A stretch of DNA of 64,000 nucleotides from Telluria sp042683405 (GTDB lineage: Bacteria > Pseudomonadota > Gammaproteobacteria > Burkholderiales > Burkholderiaceae_D): positions 186,001-250,000 of the forward strand of contig NZ_JBHUJS010000011.1 in the NCBI RefSeq assembly GCF_042683405.1. Direction: 5' to 3'. Each line of letters starts with the position of its first letter. Position 1 is the first letter of the stretch. The notes beneath the pieces were generated by a model. The model was not told where the DNA came from. It was given only the letters and a program-made list of their open reading frames with translations, and did no database searches. The translations under genes were made by a program, and so were the position numbers. Shown in pieces: positions 24,985-33,025 of the stretch.

Positions 24985-25000
24985 TGCGTCGATCCCGCCA
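24985..25000 (-). promoter_or_regulatory. Weak sigma-54-like element upstream of the PEP-CTERM gene
   Basis: On the minus strand, TGGCGGGATCGACGCA has GG and GC separated by the required 10 bases, with TGGC matching the -24 element; the -12 half (ACGCA) is a poor match to TTGCA. It lies about 100 bases before the start. PEP-CTERM genes in related species are known to need RpoN and PrsR, and a prsR gene is in this window. The match could be chance. Confidence 0.3.
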
Positions 25001-25211
25001 GCCATCCACCGCAGACTACTGACGTGCTCATCAAGATGAACCTAGCTTAGCATTGTGAATTTCAAAATGTTTGCAACTTTGCCAATTGTGCGCACGTCTA
25101 CAACAGTATTTTTTGTAATAAGTGCGGTAGCGCACGATGATATTTTCCGGCTGGAAAGCTACCGGAAGTATTACCTTCTGATACGCAACGTATGATATGG
25201 ATGAGTAACGC

Positions 25212-25243
25212 TGATATATCAGTTGGCCGTGCGTGATATATTA
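25212..25243 (+). promoter_or_regulatory. Paired TGATATAT palindromes, likely regulator operator
   Basis: TGATATATCA (25212-25221, perfect palindrome) and TGATATATTA (25234-25243) have centres 22 bases apart, two helical turns, and end 26 bases before the GntR start codon. The layout fits an autoregulatory operator, though the second copy could also serve as a -10 region. Confidence 0.5.
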
Positions 25244-25269
25244 CAGCTTTGACTGATCAGGGAGCCGCG

Positions 25270-25944
25270 ATGAAAGCCGAAAACATTTCCGATGCAAGCA
25301 GCCGCGCCTATCAGTTTCTGCGCGAGCGCATCGTTGCCGCTGGCCTGAAACCGGGCAGCCGCATCTCCGAGCACGACATCGCAGCCGAGCTGGGCATGAG
25401 CCGCACGCCCGTGCACGACGCCGTGCTTAGGCTGGCAACTGAGCAATTAATCGAAGTCCGGCCCCGCGCCGGCACCTTTGTCACCCGCATTGCCCCGGCC
25501 GCGCTGGAGGAAGCGCTGCTGGTGCGGGGAGCGCTGGAACTCATGGTGGTCGAGAAGGCGGCCGAGCGTGCCGGTATCGACGCGCTGGCCGGCTTGCGCG
25601 CCGTGCTTGCACGCCAGTCTGACGCTGCGCGGGAAGGGGACGTGGCCGCGTTCCGCCAGCTGGGCGACGAATTCCACGCCGCGCTTGCCGCCGCAGCCGG
25701 TATGCCCGGGGTGTGGTCGCTGGTGCGCCAGCCCAAGACGCACCTGGACCGCTACCGCATGCTGGTCAGTCCGGCTCCCGGGCGCATGACGGCGGCCTTG
25801 CTCGAACACGGCGACATCCTGCGCGCCGTCGAAACGCGCCACCCGGGGCGCGCTGCCCAGGCCATGCGCACCCACCTGCGCCACCTCGTGCCCGGACTGA
25901 ACGTCGCGCTGGCGCTCAAGCCCGAGTACGTCACCGCGCGCTAG
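25270..25944 (+). CDS. GntR family (FadR/FCD type) transcriptional regulator
   Basis: A 224-residue regulator. The N-terminal winged helix has AYQFLRERIVAAGLKPGSRISEHDIAAELGMSRTPVHDAVLRLATEQLIEVRPRAGTFV, typical of GntR. The all-helical FCD domain follows, with metal-binding-type residues in DEFHAALAAAAG, and MRTHLRHLV near the end. FCD regulators bind small organic acids. ATG 25270 has GGAG 6 bases upstream; a TTG at 25249 is less likely. Its stop overlaps the stop of the convergent Lrp gene by 4 bases. No obvious target gene other than its own operator. Confidence 0.92.
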   Translation: MKAENISDASSRAYQFLRERIVAAGLKPGSRISEHDIAAELGMSRTPVHDAVLRLATEQLIEVRPRAGTFVTRIAPAALEEALLVRGALELMVVEKAAERAGIDALAGLRAVLARQSDAAREGDVAAFRQLGDEFHAALAAAAGMPGVWSLVRQPKTHLDRYRMLVSPAPGRMTAALLEHGDILRAVETRHPGRAAQAMRTHLRHLVPGLNVALALKPEYVTAR

Positions 25945-26408
25945 AGCGGCAGGGCGGTCGAATACTTCACCTCGCGCAAGGCGACCGCCGTGTTGATGTT
26001 GCCGACGCCTTCGAGCTTGAACAGGACATTGTGCAGGAAGGCCTGGTAGGCCTCCATGTCCGGCACCACCACCTTGATCAGGTAGTCGGAGTTGCCGGTG
26101 GTTTCGTAGCACTCCACTACCTCGTCGCGCAGCTGGATCGCCTTTTCGAACTCTTCCACAACCCCGGCCGCATGCCGGTTCAGCGTCACATGCGCGTGGC
26201 AGCACACCATCAGGCCGACCTTGCGCCGGTCGACGATGGCCGCATAGCGCTTGATATAACCGTTCTCCTCCAGTTCCTTCTGGCGGCGCCAGCAAGGCGT
26301 TTGCGACAGTCCGACGCGTTCGGCTAGCTCGGCGGTCGACAGTTCGCTGTTGCGCTGCAGTTCTTCGAGAATGCGGACCGATGCGGTGTCAAGAGAATGG
26401 GTTTTCAT
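25941..26408 (-). CDS. Lrp/AsnC family transcriptional regulator
   Basis: A 155-residue Lrp-like regulator: helix-turn-helix LDTASVRILEELQRNSELSTAELAERVGLSQTPCWRRQKELEENGYIKRY, then an RAM ligand domain (VVECYETTGNSDYLIKVVVPDMEAYQAFLHNVLFKLEGVGNINTAVALREVK). It is transcribed divergently from the indolepyruvate ferredoxin oxidoreductase gene 115 bases away, which suggests it senses an amino acid or keto acid and controls that gene. The effector is not visible in the sequence. Confidence 0.93.
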   Translation of the reverse strand: MKTHSLDTASVRILEELQRNSELSTAELAERVGLSQTPCWRRQKELEENGYIKRYAAIVDRRKVGLMVCCHAHVTLNRHAAGVVEEFEKAIQLRDEVVECYETTGNSDYLIKVVVPDMEAYQAFLHNVLFKLEGVGNINTAVALREVKYSTALPL

Positions 26409-26420
26409 ATAGTGGCTCGA

Positions 26421-26440
26421 TTCGAGAACAATTCTCCGAA
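26421..26440. promoter_or_regulatory. Inverted repeat, possible Lrp-type operator
   Basis: TTCGAGAACAATTCTCCGAA has the perfect core GAGAA-CAA-TTCTC and near-symmetric outer bases. It lies between the divergent lrp-like start (26408) and the oxidoreductase -35 region (TTGACA at 26443), where a shared operator is expected. Confidence 0.5.
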
Positions 26441-26442
26441 TT

Positions 26443-26471
26443 TTGACATAACAGCAGTAAAACAGGATAAA
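26443..26471 (+). promoter_or_regulatory. Sigma-70 promoter of the indolepyruvate oxidoreductase gene
   Basis: A consensus TTGACA at 26443-26448 is followed after 17 bases by GATAAA (26466-26471), part of an AT-rich GATAAATATT that also fits a -10. It lies about 75 bases before the start codon, next to the candidate Lrp-type operator. Confidence 0.6.
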
Positions 26472-26523
26472 TATTCTGCTCCGGAAGAACTATCATTCCG
26501 TTATCCTGACCAGAGCCTGTCCT

Positions 26524-29500
26524 ATGAATTCGTTTACCGACCGCATCGACCCGCCTTCCGCCGAACTCGCCGACCCGGACTACCGTCTTGACGACAACCT
26601 GCGGCGCGAGCAGGGCCGCGTGTTCCTGACCGGCACCCAGGCGCTTGTGCGCCTGATGGTCATGCAAAAGCGGCTCGACGCGGCCAATGGCATCAACAGC
26701 GCCGGCTTCGTCAGCGGCTACCGGGGCTCCCCGCTGGGCGCGGTCGACCAGGAAATGTGGCGCGCGCGCACGATCCTCGGTGAAAACGCCATCGAATTCC
26801 TCCCCGCGATCAACGAAGACCTTGGCGCTACCGCCGTGCTCGGCACGCAGCAGGTGGAAACCGACCCCACCCGCAAGGTCGATGGCGTGTTCGCCATGTG
26901 GTATGGCAAGGGTCCGGGCGTGGACCGTTCCGGCGACGCGCTCAAGCACGGCAACGCCTACGGTTCTTCGCCGCATGGCGGCGTGCTGGTGGTGCTGGGC
27001 GACGACCATGGCTGCGTTTCCTCGTCGATGCCGCACCAGAGCGAGCAGGCGCTTATCGCCTGGAGCATGCCGGTCATTAACCCGGCCAACATCCAGGAAT
27101 ACCTCGAATTCGGCCTGTACGGCTGGGCCCTGTCTCGTTTCTCGGGCAACTGGGTCGGTTTCAAGGCAATTTCCGAAACGGTCGAAGGCGGCGCCGTGGT
27201 CGACCTGCCGGCCATGCCGCACTTTGCCATCCCGGCCGACTACGCCTACCCGCCGGAAGGGCTGCACTACCGCTGGCCCGACCTGCCGAGCCTGAAGATC
27301 GAACAGCGCGTGGCCGAGAAGCTCCATGCCGTGCAGGCGTTCGCCCGCGCCAACTCGATCGACCGCCTGGTGGTGCGCGCGCCGCAGGCCAGGGTCGGCA
27401 TCGTCAGCGCCGGCAAGGCGCACCTGGACATGATGGAAGCACTGGAACGCATGGGCCTGGGCGTTGACCGCCTCGAGCAGCTCGGCGTGCGCATCTACAA
27501 GCCGGGCCTGACCTGGCCGCTGGAGCGCACGCGCCTGGACGCGTTCGCCGAAGGCCTGGAAGAGATCCTCGTGGTCGAGGAGAAGGACCCGGTCATCGAG
27601 CACCAGCTCAAGAGCCACTTCTACAACCGCAGCGTGCGCCCGCAGGTCGTGGGCAAGAGCGACGCCCAGGGCCAGCCGCTGCTGGCCGCCATCGGCGAAC
27701 TGCGCCCCTCGCGCATCGCGCCGGCCCTGATCCGCGTGCTCGGCGCGCGCTTCCCCGAGCTGGCGCTGGGCCAATACCTGCCCGCGTTCTGCAAGGCCGA
27801 CTTCGACGGCACCCCGGCCAGTGCCGTGCGCACCCCGTATTTCTGTTCCGGCTGCCCGCACAACACCTCGACCCGCGTGCCGGAAGGCTCCACCGCGATC
27901 GCCGGCATCGGCTGCCACTTCATGGCGACCTGGATGAAGCGCGACACCGTGCAGCTGACCCAGATGGGCGGCGAAGGCGTGACCTGGGTCGCGGCCTCGC
28001 GCTTCGTCGGCAAGAAGCACGTGTTCCAGAACCTGGGCGACGGCACCTACTTCCATTCCGGCTTCCTGGCCGTGCGCCAGGCGATCGCCGCACGCGCCAA
28101 CATCACCTACAAGATCCTGTACAACGACGCGGTCGCCATGACCGGCGGCCAGCCGGTGGACGGCAAGCTGTCCGTGCCGCAGATCGTGCAGCAGGTGCTG
28201 ACGGAAGGCGCCGTGAAGGTGGTGGTGGTCACCGACTACCCCGAGAACTACGAAGCCGTGCAGCTGCCCGCCGGCGTCACGGTGCACCACCGCAGCGAAC
28301 TGGACGTGGTCCAGCGCCAGCTGCGCGACACCGAGGGCGTCACCGTGCTGGTGTACGACCAGACCTGCGCCGCCGAAAAGCGCCGCCGCCGCAAGAAGAA
28401 GGAATACCCGGACCCGGCGCGCCGCCTGGTGATCAACCCGGCCGTGTGCGAAGGCTGCGGTGACTGCGGCGTGCAGTCTAACTGCCTGTCGATCCTGCCG
28501 CTGGAGACCGAACTGGGGCGCAAGCGCCAGATCGAGCAGTCGTCCTGCAACAAGGACTACTCCTGCGTCGAAGGCTTCTGTCCGAGTTTCGTGTCCGTGC
28601 TGGGCGGAGAACTGCGCAAGCCGGAAGCGGCGCAGCTGGACCGCGCGCGGATCGAGGCGGCGCTCGAACGCCACCCGCTGCCGCAGCCGTACGGCTTCGA
28701 CAAGCCGTTTGAAATGCTGGTCGCAGGCGTGGGCGGCACCGGTGTCGTCACCATCGGCGCGCTGGTCACCATGGCCGCACACCTGGAAGGCAAGGGCGCG
28801 TCCACGCTCGACTTCATGGGCTTCGCGCAGAAGGGCGGGGCAGTCATGTCGCATGTGCGCATCGCCTCCTCGCCTTCGGCGCTGAACCAGGTGCGCATCG
28901 ACCTGCAGCAGGCCGACGCCGTGCTCGCGTGCGACATGGTGGTCGCTTCGATGCCCGACGCGCTGGCCGTGATGCGCAAGGCGCACACCGTGGTCGTCGC
29001 CAACGAGCGCGAGATCCCGACCGCCACCTTTACCCAGGATCCGGACGCCACCAACAACATGGGCGCACTGTTCGCGCAGCTGCGCGCGGTGGTCGGCGAC
29101 GACAAGGTGTTCGCGCTGGACGCGCAGGACGTCTCGGCGCGCCTGCTGGGCGACCCGATCGCCGCCAACATCCTGATGCTGGGCTACGCCTGGCAGAAGG
29201 GCATGGTGCCGGTGTCGCTGGCCGGCCTGATGCGCGCGATCGAATTGAACAACGTCGCCATCGACATGAACAAGAAGGCATTCACGCTGGGCCGCCTGGC
29301 CGCTGCCGACATGCAGGCGCTGGACGCGCTGGCAGCGCCGCGCGCCAAGGTCATCCAGTTCACCGCGCCGTCCTCGCTCGACGAGATCGTCGCATCGCGC
29401 AGCGCCCTGCTCGAGCAGTACCAGGACAAGCGCTATGCCGCCCGCTACGTCGAACTGGTGCGCGCGGTGCAGGCAAGGGAACTCGAAGTGGATGGCGCGC

Positions 29501-30024
29501 AGTCGAAGACGCCGCTGGCCAAGACCGTCGCACGCAACCTGTACAAGGTCATGGCGTACAAGGACGAGTACGAAGTCGCCCGCCTGCATGCCGACCCGGC
29601 CTTCCGCGCCCAGCTCGACGCGCAGTTCGGCGGCGACTGGAAGCTCCAGTACCACCTGGCGCCGCCGCTGCTCGCGCGCGCCAAGCCTGGCAGCGACGTG
29701 CCGGCCAAGATGACCTTTGGCGCGTGGATGCTGCCGGTATTCCGCATGCTGGCCCCGCTCAAATCGCTGCGCGGCACCGCGCTCGACGTGTTCGGCTACA
29801 CCGCCGAGCGACGCCGCGAGCGCGCCTGGCGCGACAGCTACATCGAACTTGCCCGCGACATCGCATCCGGCCTGACGGCGCAGGACAAGCCGCAGTACGC
29901 CGCCCTGGCCGCGCTGCCGGAGCAGGTGCGCGGCTTCGGCCACGTCAAGCTGCGCAACCTCGACAAGGCGCTGGCGGAGCAGACCCGCCTGCGCGCGCAG
30001 CTGGCGCAGCGCCAGGCCGCGTAA
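26524..30024 (+). CDS. Indolepyruvate ferredoxin oxidoreductase, one-chain type
   Basis: A 1166-residue enzyme, the normal length for the fused bacterial form. It oxidatively decarboxylates aryl pyruvates or branched keto acids to acyl-CoA with thiamine diphosphate, passing electrons to ferredoxin. The N-terminal pyrimidine-binding domain has FVSGYRGSPLGAVDQ. The thiamine-diphosphate domain has YFCSGCPHNTSTRVPEGS and GGEGVTWVAASRFV. A cysteine-rich iron-sulfur stretch, VCEGCGDCGVQSNCLSILPLE then CNKDYSCVEGFCPSF, lies near residues 640-690. The gamma-type domain follows with GVGGTGVVTIGALV. The substrate could be keto acids from aromatic or branched amino acids; the bkd operon at 9-14 kb is a complementary route. 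Confidence 0.95.
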   Translation: MNSFTDRIDPPSAELADPDYRLDDNLRREQGRVFLTGTQALVRLMVMQKRLDAANGINSAGFVSGYRGSPLGAVDQEMWRARTILGENAIEFLPAINEDLGATAVLGTQQVETDPTRKVDGVFAMWYGKGPGVDRSGDALKHGNAYGSSPHGGVLVVLGDDHGCVSSSMPHQSEQALIAWSMPVINPANIQEYLEFGLYGWALSRFSGNWVGFKAISETVEGGAVVDLPAMPHFAIPADYAYPPEGLHYRWPDLPSLKIEQRVAEKLHAVQAFARANSIDRLVVRAPQARVGIVSAGKAHLDMMEALERMGLGVDRLEQLGVRIYKPGLTWPLERTRLDAFAEGLEEILVVEEKDPVIEHQLKSHFYNRSVRPQVVGKSDAQGQPLLAAIGELRPSRIAPALIRVLGARFPELALGQYLPAFCKADFDGTPASAVRTPYFCSGCPHNTSTRVPEGSTAIAGIGCHFMATWMKRDTVQLTQMGGEGVTWVAASRFVGKKHVFQNLGDGTYFHSGFLAVRQAIAARANITYKILYNDAVAMTGGQPVDGKLSVPQIVQQVLTEGAVKVVVVTDYPENYEAVQLPAGVTVHHRSELDVVQRQLRDTEGVTVLVYDQTCAAEKRRRRKKKEYPDPARRLVINPAVCEGCGDCGVQSNCLSILPLETELGRKRQIEQSSCNKDYSCVEGFCPSFVSVLGGELRKPEAAQLDRARIEAALERHPLPQPYGFDKPFEMLVAGVGGTGVVTIGALVTMAAHLEGKGASTLDFMGFAQKGGAVMSHVRIASSPSALNQVRIDLQQADAVLACDMVVASMPDALAVMRKAHTVVVANEREIPTATFTQDPDATNNMGALFAQLRAVVGDDKVFALDAQDVSARLLGDPIAANILMLGYAWQKGMVPVSLAGLMRAIELNNVAIDMNKKAFTLGRLAAADMQALDALAAPRAKVIQFTAPSSLDEIVASRSALLEQYQDKRYAARYVELVRAVQARELEVDGAQSKTPLAKTVARNLYKVMAYKDEYEVARLHADPAFRAQLDAQFGGDWKLQYHLAPPLLARAKPGSDVPAKMTFGAWMLPVFRMLAPLKSLRGTALDVFGYTAERRRERAWRDSYIELARDIASGLTAQDKPQYAALAALPEQVRGFGHVKLRNLDKALAEQTRLRAQLAQRQAA

Positions 30025-30049
30025 CAGGAGGAGAGGCGGGCGGCGGCGC

Positions 30050-32608
30050 TCAGCGTTCGCGCGCCAGCACTTGCGCCAGGCGCCCGGTATCGACCGGCTT
30101 CACGAAGTGTGCGTCGAAGCCTGCTGCGAGGGCGTCGGCCCGGTCCTGTTCCTGCCCGTAGCCGGTGACCGCCACCAGCCAGGCGTGCGCCGTCACCGGC
30201 TGCGCGCGCAGCCGCCGCGCCAGCTCGTAGCCATCGATGTCGGGCAGGCCGATATCGAGCAGGCATGCCTGTGGCGCGAAGGCCGGCGCCATCTCCAGCG
30301 CCGCGGCCGAACTGAGTGCGACTTCGGTTTCATGGCCGAGCGCCCGGACCAGCATTGCGAGCGTATGCGCCGCGTCGGCATTGTCGTCCACGATCAGCAC
30401 CCTGGCCGGCGTGCAGACGGGCGCGCTGGCGTGCGTTTCGCCGGGCTGCATGCGCTGGCCCTGCGCGTGCGGCAGGCACACCGTGAACCGGCTGCCGTGG
30501 CCCGGTCCCCGACTGTGCGCCGTCACATGGCCGCCATGCAGCTCGACCAGGCTCCTGACCAGCGCCAGCCCGATGCCGAGACCGCCCTGCGAGCGGTCCG
30601 GACTGCGCTCACCCTGCGCGAACAGCTCGAACGCACCCTCCACCAGGTCCGGCGGCATGCCGATGCCGTTGTCCGACACCGCCACGCAGGCCTCGCCGCC
30701 CGAAACCTCGACCCCGACCTCGATCCTGCCGCCGGGGGGAGTGAACTTGATCGCATTATTGAGCAGGTTGGTCAGTACCTGCACCAGCCGCTTGTGGTCG
30801 CCCATCACCAGCGCCGGGCCGCCCGGCGCCGGCCGCGCCAGCGCATGCTTGCGCGCCGCGGCCAGCGGCAGCACCTGCTCGATCGCATCGGCCACCACCG
30901 CGCGCATGTCGACCGGCTGCATGTCCAGTGTCACCAGGCCGCGCGTCACGCGCGAGACATCGAGCAGGTCATCGATCAGCGCCGACATGTGCTTGACCTG
31001 GCGCGCGATGATCGCGCTCGCATTCCTGACTGTTCCGTTCGACTCCTGGGTGATGCGCAGCAGGTCCGCCGCAGCCGCGATGGGGGCCAGGGGATTGCGC
31101 AGCTCATGCGCAAGCATCGCCAGGAATTCATCCTTGCGCTGGTCGGCCAGGCGCAGCGCCTCCTCATGCTGCTTGCGCTCCGTGATGTCCTGCACCGTGC
31201 CGCGTACCGCGATCGTGCGGCCCTCCTGGTCCAGCACCGCCTCCGATTTCGCGTTCACCCAGATGCGCCGTCCGCTCGCATGGATCCCTTCGAGTTCCAG
31301 GTCATACGACCCGCCGGACGAGATGATCTCCTTGGTTGCCGCGTCCACCCGGTCCCACGACTCCTCGGCCAGGATCACCCCGCGCTGCTGAGAGAACGGC
31401 GGGACGTCGCGGCCGTAGATCTCCGTGAACGAGCCGGTTGTGGCCACTTCCCCGGTCCTCGGGTCGAGCAGCCAGTTGCCGAATTTGGCCAGCCGGTGCG
31501 CCTGGTCCAGCTCCTCGTCGCGCGCCTTGATCATCGCCTCGTGCTGTTCCAGCACGCGCGCGGCCTGCCCGATCGCGTGCGCGACCTCCTCGGCTTCGCG
31601 GAAATGCACGTCCGGGGCCGGGGCCGGCGTCCCGCGGCCGAGCGCCGCGGCCGGCGCGATCAGCGCCTGCACCGAGCGCGCGATGCGCCCGCCCATATAC
31701 CAGGCCAGCGCCAGGCCGATGGCGAACAGCAGCGACACCCCGACCGCCAGCCGTGCGACAGGGACAGCGCTGCTCACCCCCATCTGGTCCTTCGGGATCC
31801 CGATCGCCACCACCCAGCGGGTCTGCGGCGAGCGCTTGAACACCGTCAGCACCTTCACGCCCTCCAGCGTCGTCGTTTCGAGCACCCCGTCATCGTGCGT
31901 CCGGAGCGTGGCCACCAGGCTGGGCGATGCCGCCTTGCCGACGAAGCGCGCCGGCGACTGGCTGCGGCCTGCCACCACGCCGGCGCTGTCGAGGATCGCC
32001 ACGATCCAGCCGGGCGGCAGGGGCTGGTCCAGCAGCATCTGGGTGAAGTACTCCGGCATGATGCTCACCGCCAGCGCGTAGCGCGGGTGGCCGTCGATGA
32101 ACACCGGCACATTGACCGCGGCGGTCGGGCGCTTGAGCATCGCCGCCGTAAACACATTCGAAATGAGCGGCGTGCCCGATTCGATCACCGGCCGCACGTG
32201 TTGCGGATTGTCGGCCCGGGGCAGAGTGGCGCCGGGCGCCGCCAGCGCGTTAAACACATGGTTGCCGTCGCGGTCGCGCACCACCACGTTGGTATTCCCA
32301 CCGAGCGTCTCCACAGCCGCGCGGGCCTCCAGGCGAAAGCGCGCGAAATCGAGCTCCGCGAGGGCGACCGAGCGGGCCAGCGTCTGCGCCACCGCCTGCG
32401 CCCTGAACAAATGATTGTCCACCACCTGCACCAGCGCGTGCGCGGTCTGCACCGTGATGCGCTCCTGCTGCAGCCGGCTCTCGCGGTACTGGTACGCAAA
32501 AAACAACGTTGCCGCCACGACCCCTGGGACGAGGCAGGCCAGCACGAGCCGCGTCAGCAGCAAGCGCACCGGCGGAGACGACGCGGAAGGATCACTCGTT
32601 TTTCTCAT
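30050..32608 (-). CDS. Hybrid sensor histidine kinase / response regulator
   Basis: An 852-residue membrane hybrid kinase. One membrane helix near residues 16-37 and another near 283-303 (VARLAVGVSLLFAIGLALAWYMGG) enclose a periplasmic sensor of about 240 residues, probably a Cache-type domain (VFIDGHPRYALAVSI). A HAMP-like linker and a PAS domain (about 370-480, ending VQDITERKQHEE) follow. The phosphoacceptor is H501 in LAHELRNPLAP. The ATPase boxes NLLNNAIKFT, DNGIGMPPDL and GGLGIGLALV are intact. A C-terminal receiver has D785 in LLDIGLPD. Its output partner is not adjacent. It overlaps no neighbour and ends 25 bases from the oxidoreductase stop. Confidence 0.94.
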   Translation of the reverse strand: MRKTSDPSASSPPVRLLLTRLVLACLVPGVVAATLFFAYQYRESRLQQERITVQTAHALVQVVDNHLFRAQAVAQTLARSVALAELDFARFRLEARAAVETLGGNTNVVVRDRDGNHVFNALAAPGATLPRADNPQHVRPVIESGTPLISNVFTAAMLKRPTAAVNVPVFIDGHPRYALAVSIMPEYFTQMLLDQPLPPGWIVAILDSAGVVAGRSQSPARFVGKAASPSLVATLRTHDDGVLETTTLEGVKVLTVFKRSPQTRWVVAIGIPKDQMGVSSAVPVARLAVGVSLLFAIGLALAWYMGGRIARSVQALIAPAAALGRGTPAPAPDVHFREAEEVAHAIGQAARVLEQHEAMIKARDEELDQAHRLAKFGNWLLDPRTGEVATTGSFTEIYGRDVPPFSQQRGVILAEESWDRVDAATKEIISSGGSYDLELEGIHASGRRIWVNAKSEAVLDQEGRTIAVRGTVQDITERKQHEEALRLADQRKDEFLAMLAHELRNPLAPIAAAADLLRITQESNGTVRNASAIIARQVKHMSALIDDLLDVSRVTRGLVTLDMQPVDMRAVVADAIEQVLPLAAARKHALARPAPGGPALVMGDHKRLVQVLTNLLNNAIKFTPPGGRIEVGVEVSGGEACVAVSDNGIGMPPDLVEGAFELFAQGERSPDRSQGGLGIGLALVRSLVELHGGHVTAHSRGPGHGSRFTVCLPHAQGQRMQPGETHASAPVCTPARVLIVDDNADAAHTLAMLVRALGHETEVALSSAAALEMAPAFAPQACLLDIGLPDIDGYELARRLRAQPVTAHAWLVAVTGYGQEQDRADALAAGFDAHFVKPVDTGRLAQVLARER

Positions 32609-33025
32609 TCTTGACCGAGGCTAGCATAAAAACCACAGGGGTCAGGTCACAGAAACCACAGGGGGGCAGCTCACTGCCCCCACCCCCGGGGTCAGGCACC
32701 CAGAGGAATACGAGGCCTGACCCCGGGTTTGAGCCAGCGCAAGAAAAAGGCGCGAATGCGGTCTGATCCGGTATCGGAATCCATGCCTTAACGTGTTGAA
32801 TTGGGTGGAAGTAGCGTTTAACGCGCCCGGGGTCAGGCGCCACGGGAACTCGCCGGGGTCAGGCACTCCCCTGCGGGCAGGCCTGACCCCCGATTTGATG
32901 CAGATCAGCAGGTGGGTGCGCACGGGAGAGGCATCATGCGCGCACCGAGTGTTGTGTGGAAGACGCACCCGGGGTCGGGCGCCTCCCTGCAAAGGAGGCC
33001 CGGCCCCGGGGTGAGGTGGCGAAAA
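32609..33025. other. Gene-free region rich in GGGGTCAGGC palindromes
   Basis: About 417 bases between the divergently placed hybrid kinase gene start and the 3' end of the M16 peptidase gene (both on the minus strand). No convincing gene. It is packed with inverted repeats built on GGGGTCAGGC / GCCTGACCCC, described as a separate repeat entry. Direct repeats of AAACCACAGGGG occur at about 32628 and 32654. Confidence 0.75.
32662..33008. repeat. Cluster of GGGGTCAGGC-type inverted repeats
   Basis: Hairpin A: GGGGGCAG/CTGCCCCC at 32662-32681. Hairpin B: CCCGGGGTCAGGC/GCCTGACCCCGGG, a perfect 13-bp stem at 32685-32697 and 32715-32727. Module C: GGGGTCAGGC at 32829 and again at 32855, paired with GCCTGACCCC at 32881-32890. 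Module D: GGGGTCGGGC at 32971-32980 with GCCCGGCCCC at 32998-33007. Modules B, C and D share one core with different loops, so they are copies of one palindromic family that has expanded here. Confidence 0.8.

Larger units (their letters stand above)
24885..25269. other. AT-rich divergent intergenic region
   Basis: About 385 bases between the PEP-CTERM gene (minus) and the GntR gene (plus). It is markedly AT-rich from about 25025 to 25245. It holds a weak -24/-12-like element at 24985-25000 (read on the minus strand as TGGCGGGATCGACGCA) and a pair of TGATATAT palindromes near 25212-25243. No ORF is convincing. Confidence 0.6.

Noticed and set aside
25058..25080. TTGGCAAAGTTGCA on the minus strand as a sigma-54 promoter of the PEP-CTERM gene
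   Set aside because: The distance between GG and GC is 7 bases instead of 10, so RpoN would not recognise it.
26389..29943. A 1184-codon open frame on the minus strand
   Set aside because: It is the exact antisense of the indolepyruvate oxidoreductase gene, has low-complexity Arg/His/Gly/Val-rich sequence, and no family resemblance. It is a high-GC shadow.
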